A stretch of 8,522 bases of DNA from DATDYQ01 sp035288965 (GCA_035288965.1 DATDYQ010000086.1:1-8522); one strand, 5' to 3'; positions 1 to 6,296 are shown, numbered from the stretch's first letter. Numbers and translations: made by a program. Notes: generated from the sequence alone by a model not told the origin.

Positions 1-197
1 AAGCATTGGTTGATTTGTATCATACAACAAATGATAAAACTTATGTAGATCAAATTGATATATCTTTAGAACAACTAAAAAAAGAAGCTTCAACTAAAAG
101 AGAAGAAGAAAAAGCTGCTGATTATCTAAGAATTTGGAGAAATCCAAATGAGTCTTTAGCAGATTATTTAGATGATAATGTTGCTTTATCTAACTAA
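1..197 (+). CDS. 3' end of an unidentified protein (partial at the window edge)
   Basis: The open frame runs in from the window edge (first full codon at position 3) and ends at TAA 195-197. A TTG at position 6 could be called as a start, but nothing supports initiation there and the frame is open upstream, so I treat this as a C-terminal fragment. The roughly 64 visible residues are hydrophilic and charged, with an acidic, lysine-rich helix-like stretch (SLEQLKKEASTKREEEKAAD) and no cysteines or membrane segment. The first bases resemble positions 500-517 of the next gene, where an ALxxL stretch opens a TPR-like helix, so this could be the end of a related helical-repeat protein. That link is weak. 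I do not recognise the family and assign no function. Confidence 0.6.
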   Translation, partial: ALVDLYHTTNDKTYVDQIDISLEQLKKEASTKREEEKAADYLRIWRNPNESLADYLDDNVALSN

Positions 198-202
198 ATA
201 GC

Positions 203-210
203 TTTAAATA
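203..210 (+). promoter_or_regulatory. TATA-like promoter element of the TPR lipoprotein gene
   Basis: TTTAAATA is centred about 38 bp before the proposed ATT start at 244. With archaeal spacing, transcription would begin near 232, giving a roughly 12-nt leader that just includes the GGTGA ribosome site at 233-237. Confidence 0.4.
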
Positions 211-232
211 TCTTTCTTTATTATTAATTATT

Positions 233-237
233 GGTGA
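233..237 (+). promoter_or_regulatory. Shine-Dalgarno site (GGTGA) that fixes an ATT start
   Basis: GGTGA is a core archaeal Shine-Dalgarno sequence, complementary to the usual 16S rRNA 3' end. It lies 6 nt before ATT at 244. There is no ATG, GTG or TTG in frame between the upstream in-frame TGA (235-237) and the signal peptide, so this site is the main reason for choosing ATT 244 as the start. Confidence 0.55.
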
Positions 238-243
238 CATAAA

Positions 244-705
244 ATTAATATTAAAAGATTAAGTTTAGTATCTTTAGTCTTTGCTCTAGGTTGTTCTGTA
301 TCTCCAAAAAATAAAGATATTACAACAGATAATTTTTTCTATAATACAAAAACATCAGATGATAGTTCAAAAGCTTCAACAATTTACAGCAATACAGCTA
401 GATTATATGAAAATTTAGCAGATGAAGGAATTTCTACTTATGCAGATAGTATAGAAGTTTATTATAAAAAAGCTTTAGAATTTAATTCTGAAAATATTGA
501 AGCATTGGCTGGTTTATCTTTTCATTATTCCACATCTAATAATTTAGAGAAAAAAATAATATCTTTGGAATTAGCAAAAAAATTAGTAAAAATTGAAGAA
601 ACTTCTCAAGCATATTATATTTTAGCAGCTGCTTATTACTCTTTAGATGATGAAAAAAATGAAGCTATTGCAAGAAAAAAGGCAGAAGAATTAGAGGAAT
701 ATTAA
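244..705 (+). CDS. Small TPR-like lipoprotein with an apparent ATT start
   Basis: This is a predicted exported, lipid-anchored protein of 153 residues; its substrate or partner is unknown. From ATT 244 the N-terminus reads as a compact signal peptide: basic residues (K4, R5), a hydrophobic run, then FALGC with Cys17 as the likely lipidated residue. The lipobox is imperfect, with Ala rather than Leu at -3. A polar Ser/Thr/Asn-rich linker follows (about 18-60). From about 65 to 153 there are helical hairpins resembling TPRs (YYKKALEFNSENIEALAGL and later AYYILAAAYYSLDDEKNEA). The frame is closed upstream by TGA at 235-237, so no AUG start is available; GGTGA at 233-237 supports AUU initiation. 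A shorter call from TTG 505 would discard the signal peptide and cut the first repeat. Its stop overlaps the convergent RHS-M15 gene tail to tail by 4 nt. A sequencing error in the start codon is the main alternative. Confidence 0.7.
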   Translation: MNIKRLSLVSLVFALGCSVSPKNKDITTDNFFYNTKTSDDSSKASTIYSNTARLYENLADEGISTYADSIEVYYKKALEFNSENIEALAGLSFHYSTSNNLEKKIISLELAKKLVKIEETSQAYYILAAAYYSLDDEKNEAIARKKAEELEEY

Positions 706-2195
706 TCTTCAAGTTCGATATGGTTTCTCTCTTTAGGTCTTCTATCTCTGCTTCCTGGTTTATGTTTTTCTATCCACCAAGGTCTCCATAATCCATAATC
801 AGGTAATCTTTCTTCTAATACCCTATTTAATTCTAAAGCTTTACCTCTTAAACGTCTTGTTCTTAAATTAATTAAATTTCCTTTATCATCATAGAAAGAT
901 ACATCAATCCCCCTACCCCCATTATAATGTGCACTTAAATCTGGATCGAGATTACTAACTCTTTCTTGTTCTCTAGCTGTTCTTAATCCATATACTATTT
1001 TTGCCTTATATCCCAAGGGTATAATCTCTCCCTCAATAAAAGAAATAAGATGTTCTAATGTTTCAACATTTGCCAAAGGAACTCCAGGTCCAATATAATA
1101 TTCAGGAGGAACTACAGCAAGGTTCCCTTCTGAAAAGAATTTTTGATTTATATGTTTTAATGCTTTGGGCGTAATTTTTCTATAACCCCCCCTTCTAGCA
1201 ACTAATGGCCCATATTTTTTCTTAACACTTTCTTTTGTTATCATTTCCAACGTAATAACTCTTGAAGGAGCTATATCTAAAGGCAGGTCTACCTCTCCAT
1301 CATCGGATAATACGGAACTAAAATCAACAGGTATGGACATATCATAATTTGCTTTTTTTCCATAATCTCTATTAAATCTAATTCTAGATTCACTATTGTA
1401 TCCAGAGTCGGATTCAAAAGTTGGTTTGCCAAAAGATGTTTCATCTTGCATTCCACTCGGGTCTGTAATTATTAACGGATTATTTATAACATATTGATAA
1501 CCACCTTCAGTTGGTTTAAAAACAGGATCATTACTAATAAACTTTCCATTGCTTGGATTATAGTAACGAGCATTAAAGTAATTTAATGAACTTTCTGCAT
1601 CATATTCTTTGCCTGTAAATCCGTATCTTTCATTATTTATAGAACTAAAACTTAACTCTTTACCGAATGGCAGATAGTTAGCTTTAAAATTAACATTTCC
1701 AATGTTATCTGTTTCTAAACTTGTACTTCCAACATTATCAGATTGAAAGTAAATAACATTATTATCTTGTATTTTAGCCACTCTTCCAGCTGAATAAATA
1801 TAACTTATAGGCGAATTACTTTCTACCTGAGTTAATTCAGTTGTTTGACTTGTTTCTTGATTAATAACAAACGTATCTTCTTGTCCAGTAAACCTATAAT
1901 TAGCCGTATTGTCATCAACAATAATTTGTAACGTTTCCAATTTAATCTCAGTATCATAACTAATAATAAAAAACTTAGCTTCAAAAGCCTTTAACTCAAC
2001 TTCTTGTAATGTTTCATTATTTCCATTAATAACAAATAATTCTTTAACAAAGTCTTGATTAAAGTTATTTTCAACTAATATTTGTATTTGATTATCATTA
2101 ACATTTACATCTTTAATCTTTATAGAATCAATCTGCCCAAAAGTAAAAGATTCCATTACTAACAACATTACTAAGATTAAAGCTAGCTTTTTCAT
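702..2195 (-). CDS. Secreted RHS-core protein with C-terminal M15-like zinc peptidase domain
   Basis: Candidate exported effector of 497 residues. Residues 1-20 are a Sec-type signal peptide (MKKLALILVM then a hydrophobic run, ending TFGQ). Residues 21-125 are an unrecognised, beta-rich Asn/Glu/Thr-rich region. Residues 131-248 match the RHS-repeat-associated core: SDNVGST (152-158), YLPFGKEL (174-181), RYGFTGKEYDAES (190-202), NARYYNPSNGKFISNDP (208-224) and a final DPSG (245-248). The linker (249-315) is acidic and polar. Residues 320-497 resemble peptidase family M15 (VanY/hedgehog type): YGLRTAREQ (402-410) corresponds to the GYRSxxxQ motif, SAHYNGGRGID (421-431) to SxHxxGxAxD, and NHIE (491-494) to the last ligand motif. 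Likely zinc ligands are His423, Asp431 and His492. M15 enzymes cleave peptidoglycan peptide stems; a DPANN archaeon has none, so the target may be bacterial (inference). There are no long YD-repeat arrays, so the usual RHS shell is missing. Confidence 0.8.
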   Translation of the reverse strand: MKKLALILVMLLVMESFTFGQIDSIKIKDVNVNDNQIQILVENNFNQDFVKELFVINGNNETLQEVELKAFEAKFFIISYDTEIKLETLQIIVDDNTANYRFTGQEDTFVINQETSQTTELTQVESNSPISYIYSAGRVAKIQDNNVIYFQSDNVGSTSLETDNIGNVNFKANYLPFGKELSFSSINNERYGFTGKEYDAESSLNYFNARYYNPSNGKFISNDPVFKPTEGGYQYVINNPLIITDPSGMQDETSFGKPTFESDSGYNSESRIRFNRDYGKKANYDMSIPVDFSSVLSDDGEVDLPLDIAPSRVITLEMITKESVKKKYGPLVARRGGYRKITPKALKHINQKFFSEGNLAVVPPEYYIGPGVPLANVETLEHLISFIEGEIIPLGYKAKIVYGLRTAREQERVSNLDPDLSAHYNGGRGIDVSFYDDKGNLINLRTRRLRGKALELNRVLEERLPDYGLWRPWWIEKHKPGSRDRRPKERNHIELED

Positions 2196-2225
2196 CCTCT
2201 TTTCTTGTTTTCAATAATTATTTAC

Positions 2226-2233
2226 ATATAAAA
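2226..2233 (-). promoter_or_regulatory. Probable TATA element of the RHS-M15 gene
   Basis: On the minus strand this reads TTTTATAT, centred about 34 bp before the ATG at 2195, which would give a short leader of about 7-8 nt. An AGAGG stretch directly abuts the ATG, too close for a good Shine-Dalgarno site. An alternative AT-rich element nearer the start would make the mRNA leaderless. Confidence 0.35.
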
Positions 2234-2248
2234 ACCTTTTCAGTAAGC

Positions 2249-2257
2249 TTTATAATA
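2249..2257 (+). promoter_or_regulatory. TATA box of the TGS GTPase gene (leaderless)
   Basis: TTTATAATA is centred about 26 bp before ATG 2279 and no Shine-Dalgarno site is present. This is the standard archaeal leaderless geometry. It shares the 83-bp divergent intergenic region with the RHS-M15 promoter. Confidence 0.6.
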
Positions 2258-2278
2258 ACATTTTTAATCTATTTTCCT

Positions 2279-3469
2279 ATGTTAATCGGCGTAGTAGGTA
2301 AACCAAATTGCGGAAAATCAACATTTTTCAAAGCCAGTACTTTAGTAGATGTAGAAATAGCAAACTATCCTTTTGCAACAATTAAACCAAATCATGGTAT
2401 CGGATATGTAAAAATAGATTGCATTGATTCATTTTTCAAAGTTCAATGTAATCCAAGAGAAGGTTATTGTCTTAATCATAAACGTTTTGTTCCAGTTGAA
2501 CTTTTGGATGTTGCTGGTTTGGTTCCAGATGCTCATCTTGGTAAAGGCCTAGGTTTAGAGTTTCTTAATGATTTAAATCAAGCAGATGCTTTAATACATG
2601 TTATCGATGTTTCAGGTTCAACAAATGAAAAAGGGGAAGTTCTTGCTCCATTAAGTTACGATCCAAGAAATGATATAAGATTCTTAGAAACAGAATTAAA
2701 TTATTGGTATCTTAATATTTTAAAGAAAGGCTGGGATAAATTAGCTAGAACAATGCAGCAAGATAAAAAAGAAATAGCAAAAACTCTAGCTAAACAGCTT
2801 TCTGGACTAAAAGTCACAGAAGAAATTATGGAAAGAGTTATGAAAACATTAAATTTTCATGAGTCTCCATTAAAATGGACAGAAGAAGATTTGCTTTCAT
2901 TGGCTACTGAACTGAGAATTTTAACTAAACCTATGATAATAGCAGCAAATAAAATAGATATTCCAGGAGCTTATGAAAATTTTAAAAAGATAAAAGAAGA
3001 ATTTCCAAATTATACAATAATTCCATGCTCATCAGAATCTGAACTAGCATTAAAAGAAGCAGCAAAACATAATTTAATAGAATATATTCCAGGCAGTAAT
3101 GATTTTAAAATTATAAAAGAGCTTTCAGAACAGCAACAAAAAGGATTAAATTTCATAAAAGAAAATATCTTACAAAAATATAATTCAACAGGTGTTCAAG
3201 AAATTCTTAATTCTATTATATTTGATAATTTAAAGTATATCGCAATATTCCCAGGTGGTTTAAATAAATTAAGCGATAGTAAAGGCAATATTCTTCCTGA
3301 TTGTTTTTTGATGAAAGAAAATTCAACAGCTTTAGATTTTGCTTATCGTCTGCATACTGATTTCGGTAAGAATTTTATTAAAGCAATAGATGTTAAATCA
3401 AAGCTTCCTGTTGGTCGTGATCATAAACTAAAACATCTAGATGTTATAGAAATAATGGCATCCAAATAA
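2279..3469 (+). CDS. YchF/Obg-related GTPase with TGS domain (archaeal MJ1332-like)
   Basis: Translation-associated P-loop GTPase of the Obg/YchF branch, 396 residues, cytosolic. Motifs in order are the P-loop GKPNCGKST (7-15), a switch region rich in Tyr, Pro and Thr (30-38), G3 DVAGL (77-81), G4 NKID (224-227) and a C-terminal TGS domain (about 318-394), where the residues FPGGLNK and LDFAYRLHTDFG are typical. A long charged helical insert (about 130-205) separates G3 from G4, as in archaeal members of this group. The NKID motif predicts guanine specificity, unlike classical YchF/Ola1, whose altered G4 motif lets them prefer ATP. YchF-like proteins associate with ribosomes; the exact role of this archaeal branch is not settled. 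The start is fixed by the TATA box 26 bp upstream and by the P-loop lying only seven residues in. Confidence 0.88.
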   Translation: MLIGVVGKPNCGKSTFFKASTLVDVEIANYPFATIKPNHGIGYVKIDCIDSFFKVQCNPREGYCLNHKRFVPVELLDVAGLVPDAHLGKGLGLEFLNDLNQADALIHVIDVSGSTNEKGEVLAPLSYDPRNDIRFLETELNYWYLNILKKGWDKLARTMQQDKKEIAKTLAKQLSGLKVTEEIMERVMKTLNFHESPLKWTEEDLLSLATELRILTKPMIIAANKIDIPGAYENFKKIKEEFPNYTIIPCSSESELALKEAAKHNLIEYIPGSNDFKIIKELSEQQQKGLNFIKENILQKYNSTGVQEILNSIIFDNLKYIAIFPGGLNKLSDSKGNILPDCFLMKENSTALDFAYRLHTDFGKNFIKAIDVKSKLPVGRDHKLKHLDVIEIMASK

Positions 3470-3622
3470 CTATAAATTCATCAATACAATTCCAGCTACA
3501 AAATATAAAACAGCCAAAGTTGTAAATACATAATCATACCATTGTCCAGCAATATTAAATCCATGACCAAATAATTCATCACGTGTATATACTGTTCTTT
3601 TCTTGATTTTATCAATTCTCAT
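3470..3622 (-). CDS. 50-residue single-pass membrane protein, unknown function
   Basis: This short ORF runs from ATG 3620-3622 to TAG 3470-3472 on the minus strand. The N-terminal 30 residues are polar and basic (MRIDKIKKRTVYTRDE). They are followed by a Gly/Trp/Tyr stretch (FGHGFNIAGQWYDY), and residues about 32-50 form a hydrophobic segment (FTTLAVLYFVAGIVLMNL) that reads as a transmembrane helix. Basic residues before the helix predict the N-terminus inside. A TATA-like element lies 26 bp upstream of the ATG, which supports a real leaderless gene. The stop abuts the GTPase stop, so the gene exactly fills the gap and converges on it. I do not recognise the family; the Trp/Gly-rich motif would help a homology search. 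Confidence 0.62.
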   Translation of the reverse strand: MRIDKIKKRTVYTRDELFGHGFNIAGQWYDYVFTTLAVLYFVAGIVLMNL

Positions 3623-3642
3623 AATTAATCATAATCTTAACT

Positions 3643-3653
3643 TATTTATAATA
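3643..3653 (-). promoter_or_regulatory. TATA box of the 50-residue membrane protein gene (leaderless)
   Basis: On the minus strand this reads TATTATAAATA, centred about 26 bp before ATG 3622. It lies back to back with the promoter for the THUMP-SPOUT gene in a 78-bp divergent region. Confidence 0.55.
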
Positions 3654-3670
3654 TTTTCTATTTTCAACAA

Positions 3671-3680
3671 CTTTATAAAT
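3671..3680 (+). promoter_or_regulatory. TATA box of the THUMP-SPOUT gene (leaderless)
   Basis: CTTTATAAAT is centred about 26 bp before ATG 3701, with no Shine-Dalgarno site in the A/T-rich gap. Confidence 0.65.
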
Positions 3681-3700
3681 CCCTTAAATAACAAATTTTT

Positions 3701-4636
3701 ATGCAATATATATTATTCCTAAACAAGTTTTCTATTTCATTAGAAAAATTAGAAAAGAAAATAAAAGAAATATTAAAAGATGCTTCTATAGAAAAAGAAG
3801 ATAATCATTTAATTCTAACAACAAGTAATGATGTCAATAAAATAATCTCTTTTGATGAAATCTCTAGATTAGCCGAAATTAAAGTTCCTTTTACTCATCT
3901 AAAGACATTTGAAGATTTCAGAAAATCCTTATTAAATCATCTGGATAAAAAACATAAAACATTTGCTGTTATGACAAAATTCATAACAAACATCCCAATA
4001 TCTAAACGTTCAATATATAAAAGAATTAACTCTTTACTTAAAAAAGAAAATATGCAATACGAAGAAGATTCTCCTGAATTAATAATTTACATAGAATTTG
4101 TTAAAAAAGAAAACAAGATATTTTACAGATTATCTTTTTCAACTCAATCATTATGGAACAAACATCATTCTCTAATTCCAGAAGTAAAAAATATCCAAGT
4201 TATTCTAGAGAATCCAGGATCTGTTATTGAAATTTCAGATTTTATCAGGCTTTGTTACATCTTCAGATTACAATTATCAATATTGACAGATAATAGTCAA
4301 AGATTCCAATCATCATTAAATAAAGCAAAGAAAATGACAAAAGGAGTTCCATATGAAAGGTTTAAAATAAATTTAATAAAAGAATTGCCAAAAAATATAA
4401 TAAAAATTGGCTTCTCAATAAAAGCTTCATTAAATGAAAAGGATTTCTCAAAATTTATAGAGAATAATAATAAACCTATAGCTTTTTTATTTGGTGATGA
4501 AAAATATGGTCTAACTCAAGAAACAAGAGATAAACTAGATTTTATGTTTAAATTAACAAACGAAAATAAAAAGCCTTTAAGAGCATCTCATGCCCTATCT
4601 TATATCCTAGGTTTTTATGAAAAAAGCTTAATATAA
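3701..4636 (+). CDS. THUMP-SPOUT RNA methyltransferase-like protein
   Basis: Likely an S-adenosylmethionine-dependent RNA methyltransferase, 311 residues, cytosolic; the modified nucleotide is unknown. The N-terminal half (about 1-150) looks like an RNA-binding THUMP region: a mixed alpha/beta sequence ending in the strand-rich PELIIYIEFVKKENKIFYRL (125-144). The C-terminal half has the three SpoU/SPOUT motifs that build the trefoil knot. Motif 1 is VILENPGSVIEISDFIRLCYIF (167-188), where the usual Asn-Ile-Gly is altered to Glu-Ile-Ser. Motif 2 is AFLFGDEKYGL (261-271). Motif 3 is PLRASHALSYILGFY (292-306). The Arg usually expected in motif 1 is present (Arg183). Its own TATA box and the following gene's TATA box suggest it is transcribed alone. 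The THUMP assignment is weaker than the SPOUT one. Confidence 0.75.
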   Translation: MQYILFLNKFSISLEKLEKKIKEILKDASIEKEDNHLILTTSNDVNKIISFDEISRLAEIKVPFTHLKTFEDFRKSLLNHLDKKHKTFAVMTKFITNIPISKRSIYKRINSLLKKENMQYEEDSPELIIYIEFVKKENKIFYRLSFSTQSLWNKHHSLIPEVKNIQVILENPGSVIEISDFIRLCYIFRLQLSILTDNSQRFQSSLNKAKKMTKGVPYERFKINLIKELPKNIIKIGFSIKASLNEKDFSKFIENNNKPIAFLFGDEKYGLTQETRDKLDFMFKLTNENKKPLRASHALSYILGFYEKSLI

Positions 4637-4638
4637 AT

Positions 4639-4648
4639 CTTTATAAAT
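4639..4648 (+). promoter_or_regulatory. TATA box of the oxidoreductase gene (leaderless)
   Basis: CTTTATAAAT, identical to the element at 3671-3680, begins just after the preceding stop codon and is centred about 26 bp before ATG 4670. Confidence 0.65.
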
Positions 4649-4669
4649 CATTAATTTTCCTAAAATAAT

Positions 4670-5362
4670 ATGGAACTAAAGCTAATAAAAGTTATTAAAG
4701 ATACTAAAGATGTAATTTCATATAGATTCCAGGCTGAAAACTATAATTTTATTCCAGGACAATTTGTAATGCTTGGTTTACCTCATCCAACTGAAAATAA
4801 AATAGAAAAACGTGCCTATTCAATTTCATCTTCACCAACAGAAGGAAATTTCATCCAGGTTACAGTAAAAATCTATGATAAAGGTTATTTCTCTCCAAGG
4901 TTTTTAAATTTAAAAGAAAATGATTTAGTTGATATTTCAACAGCTCATGGTTTATTTACTTACAAAGATTCAGATGAAGACGTTATTTTAATCGGAGCTG
5001 GAACAGGTGTTGCTCCTTTACGTGGAATATCAAAATATATTCTTGATAATAATATTAAAGCAAATGTTACATTAATCTTTAGCTCAAAAACTCCAGATGA
5101 TATTATCTATAATGAAGAATTAAATGATCTAAGTAATAAATATAAAAACTTTAAAGTAATTCATACAATCACTCGTCCAGATGGAACAAATTGGCAAGGT
5201 TTAACCGGTAGAATCACTCCTAATTTGATTAAACAATATATTAAAGATCCTAAAAGAACATTAATCTACATTTGTGGTCCACCTGAAATGGTAACTACAA
5301 TCTTTGATTCTTTAAAAGAACTCGGTATTCCAATAGAAAAGATTAAATCTGAGAGATGGTAA
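4670..5362 (+). CDS. FAD/NAD(P)-binding ferredoxin reductase-like oxidoreductase
   Basis: Ferredoxin-NADP reductase superfamily protein, 230 residues, cytosolic, moving electrons between NAD(P)H and a carrier through FAD. The N-terminal beta-barrel carries PGQFVML (29-35) and RAYSISSSP (48-56), the RxYS flavin-binding motif. The C-terminal Rossmann half has GAGTGVAPLRG (109-119) for pyridine nucleotide, YICGPPEMV (200-208) with the conserved Cys202, and a C-terminal SERW. It has no cysteine cluster, so it is neither the iron-sulfur-containing dihydroorotate dehydrogenase subunit (PyrK) nor a fused ferredoxin. The partner protein is not in the window. About 230 residues matches minimal stand-alone members. 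Whether it prefers NADH or NADPH cannot be read from the sequence. Confidence 0.85.
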   Translation: MELKLIKVIKDTKDVISYRFQAENYNFIPGQFVMLGLPHPTENKIEKRAYSISSSPTEGNFIQVTVKIYDKGYFSPRFLNLKENDLVDISTAHGLFTYKDSDEDVILIGAGTGVAPLRGISKYILDNNIKANVTLIFSSKTPDDIIYNEELNDLSNKYKNFKVIHTITRPDGTNWQGLTGRITPNLIKQYIKDPKRTLIYICGPPEMVTTIFDSLKELGIPIEKIKSERW

Positions 5363-5372
5363 ATTCATAAGA

Positions 5373-5382
5373 TTAATAAATA
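5373..5382 (+). promoter_or_regulatory. TATA box of the DUF2203-bcp operon (leaderless)
   Basis: TTAATAAATA is centred about 26 bp before ATG 5403. No separate TATA element is evident before bcp, so this probably drives both genes. Confidence 0.5.
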
Positions 5383-5402
5383 ATAACTTATTCTAATATC
5401 TA

Positions 5403-5822
5403 ATGAAAGAATCTCTGGAATTTGAAGATAAAAAATATTTCACCTTAACAGAAGCAAATAAACAGCTTCCTTTAATTAAAAAATCATTAATAAAACTAAG
5501 AAAGATAGAGCAAGAACTAGCTGTTTTTAGTTTAGTTGATGTTCAAGTAGATGAATTTAATGAATCTAATGCTAAAACAATAACCAAATTAAACAAAGAT
5601 TTTCACAAATTGAATTATGAGTTTTATAAATTAATAGAAGAAATAGAATCAACTGGATGTATATTAAAAGACATTAGCAAAGGTTTAGTTGATTTTTATG
5701 CAAAAGATAAAGACAAAGAAATATTGTTATGCTGGCAAATGGGAGAAGAAAGTATTCAGTTTTTTCATTATATTGAAAATGGTTATGATGGAAGAAAACA
5801 TATATCATTGTTAGGAGTTTAA
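5403..5822 (+). CDS. DUF2203 family protein
   Basis: A 139-residue cytosolic protein matching the DUF2203 pattern. It opens with FTLTEANKQLPLIKK (13-27), then a long charged helical region likely to form a coiled-coil hairpin (about 25-85). It ends with GLVDFYA (94-100), LLCWQMGEESIQFFHY (107-122) and a GYDGRKHI stretch (127-134), all family hallmarks. The biochemical role of DUF2203 proteins is not established. It is translated from its own leaderless start. Its stop is one base from the bcp start, and its last codons contain the bcp Shine-Dalgarno site, so the two genes are probably co-transcribed and translationally coupled. That placement hints at a redox or stress connection, by context only. 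Confidence 0.8.
   Translation: MKESLEFEDKKYFTLTEANKQLPLIKKSLIKLRKIEQELAVFSLVDVQVDEFNESNAKTITKLNKDFHKLNYEFYKLIEEIESTGCILKDISKGLVDFYAKDKDKEILLCWQMGEESIQFFHYIENGYDGRKHISLLGV
5813..5817 (+). promoter_or_regulatory. Shine-Dalgarno site of bcp
   Basis: AGGAG lies 6 nt before ATG 5824, inside the end of the DUF2203 gene. This is an internal-cistron ribosome site, in contrast to the leaderless first genes. Confidence 0.65.
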
Positions 5823-5823
5823 A

Positions 5824-6279
5824 ATGTTAAAAGTTGGAGATAAGGCCCCAGATTTCACTTTAAGAAATACTCATGGAATGCATATCTCTTTATCTAGTTT
5901 TAAAGGTAAAGATGTTGTTCTTTATTTCTATCCAAAAGATTTTACAGGAGGTTGTACATTAGAAGCTTGCAACATTCGTGATAATTACGAAACTTTCAAG
6001 AAAAAAAATGTTGTTGTTCTAGGAGTTTCAATGGATAATGATATCTCTCATCAAAGATTTACAGCAAAATATAAGCTTCCTTTCATGTTATTAACAGATC
6101 CTGATGCTTCTGTTTGTAAAAAATATGGCGCTTATGGAGAGAAAAGTTTTCTAGGAAAAAAATATATGGGAATAATAAGAACAACTTTTATTATTGATAA
6201 ATATGGAAAAATTAAAGAAATAATAAAGAAAGTAGATACTAAAAATCATTCTGCTCAAATATTTGAAGTTTTAAAATAA
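5824..6279 (+). CDS. bcp: Bcp-type thioredoxin-dependent peroxiredoxin
   Basis: Atypical 2-Cys peroxiredoxin of the Bcp/PrxQ group, 151 residues, cytosolic; it reduces hydrogen peroxide and organic hydroperoxides with electrons from a thioredoxin-like donor. The N-terminus GDKAPDFTL (5-13) is typical. The active site PKDFTGGCTLEACNIRD (37-53) has the PxxxTxxC signature, with peroxidatic Cys44 and probable resolving Cys49. The usual Pro before the Gly-Cys is Gly here (TGGC rather than TPGC). Also present are VVLGVSMD (68-75), LLTDPDASVCKKYG (95-108) and IRTTFIID (118-125), with the catalytic-site Arg119. The length is normal. It is the second gene of the DUF2203 operon. The last 12 codons plus stop recur in diverged form at 6871-6909. 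Confidence 0.92.
   Translation: MLKVGDKAPDFTLRNTHGMHISLSSFKGKDVVLYFYPKDFTGGCTLEACNIRDNYETFKKKNVVVLGVSMDNDISHQRFTAKYKLPFMLLTDPDASVCKKYGAYGEKSFLGKKYMGIIRTTFIIDKYGKIKEIIKKVDTKNHSAQIFEVLK
6241..6279 (+). repeat. Direct repeat copy 1: native bcp 3' end
   Basis: The last 12 codons plus stop of bcp match 6871-6909 at 33 of 39 positions by hand alignment (offset 630 bp), including a perfect 23-nt block (6256-6278). Differences fall into a coding-like pattern and the frame is kept. Confidence 0.8.
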
Positions 6280-6287
6280 GCGAAAAG

Positions 6288-6296
6288 TTTATATAG
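6288..6296 (+). promoter_or_regulatory. TATA box of the toxin-antitoxin-like pair
   Basis: GTTTATATA is centred about 39 bp before ATG 6331, predicting a transcription start near 6318 and a leader of about 12 nt. An AGGG at 6321-6324 could act as a weak ribosome site. The promoter lies inside the segment bounded by the bcp 3'-end repeats, so the cassette carries its own promoter. Confidence 0.5.

Noticed and set aside
505..705. A separate 66-residue protein starting at TTG 505
   Set aside because: The frame is open back to 238, with a signal peptide and the first half of a TPR-like repeat upstream, so this is the C-terminal part of the 244-705 gene.
702..705. The TPR lipoprotein as an immunity protein for the RHS-M15 protein
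   Set aside because: The genes converge rather than share an operon, and an archaeon without peptidoglycan would not need immunity; adjacency alone is too weak.
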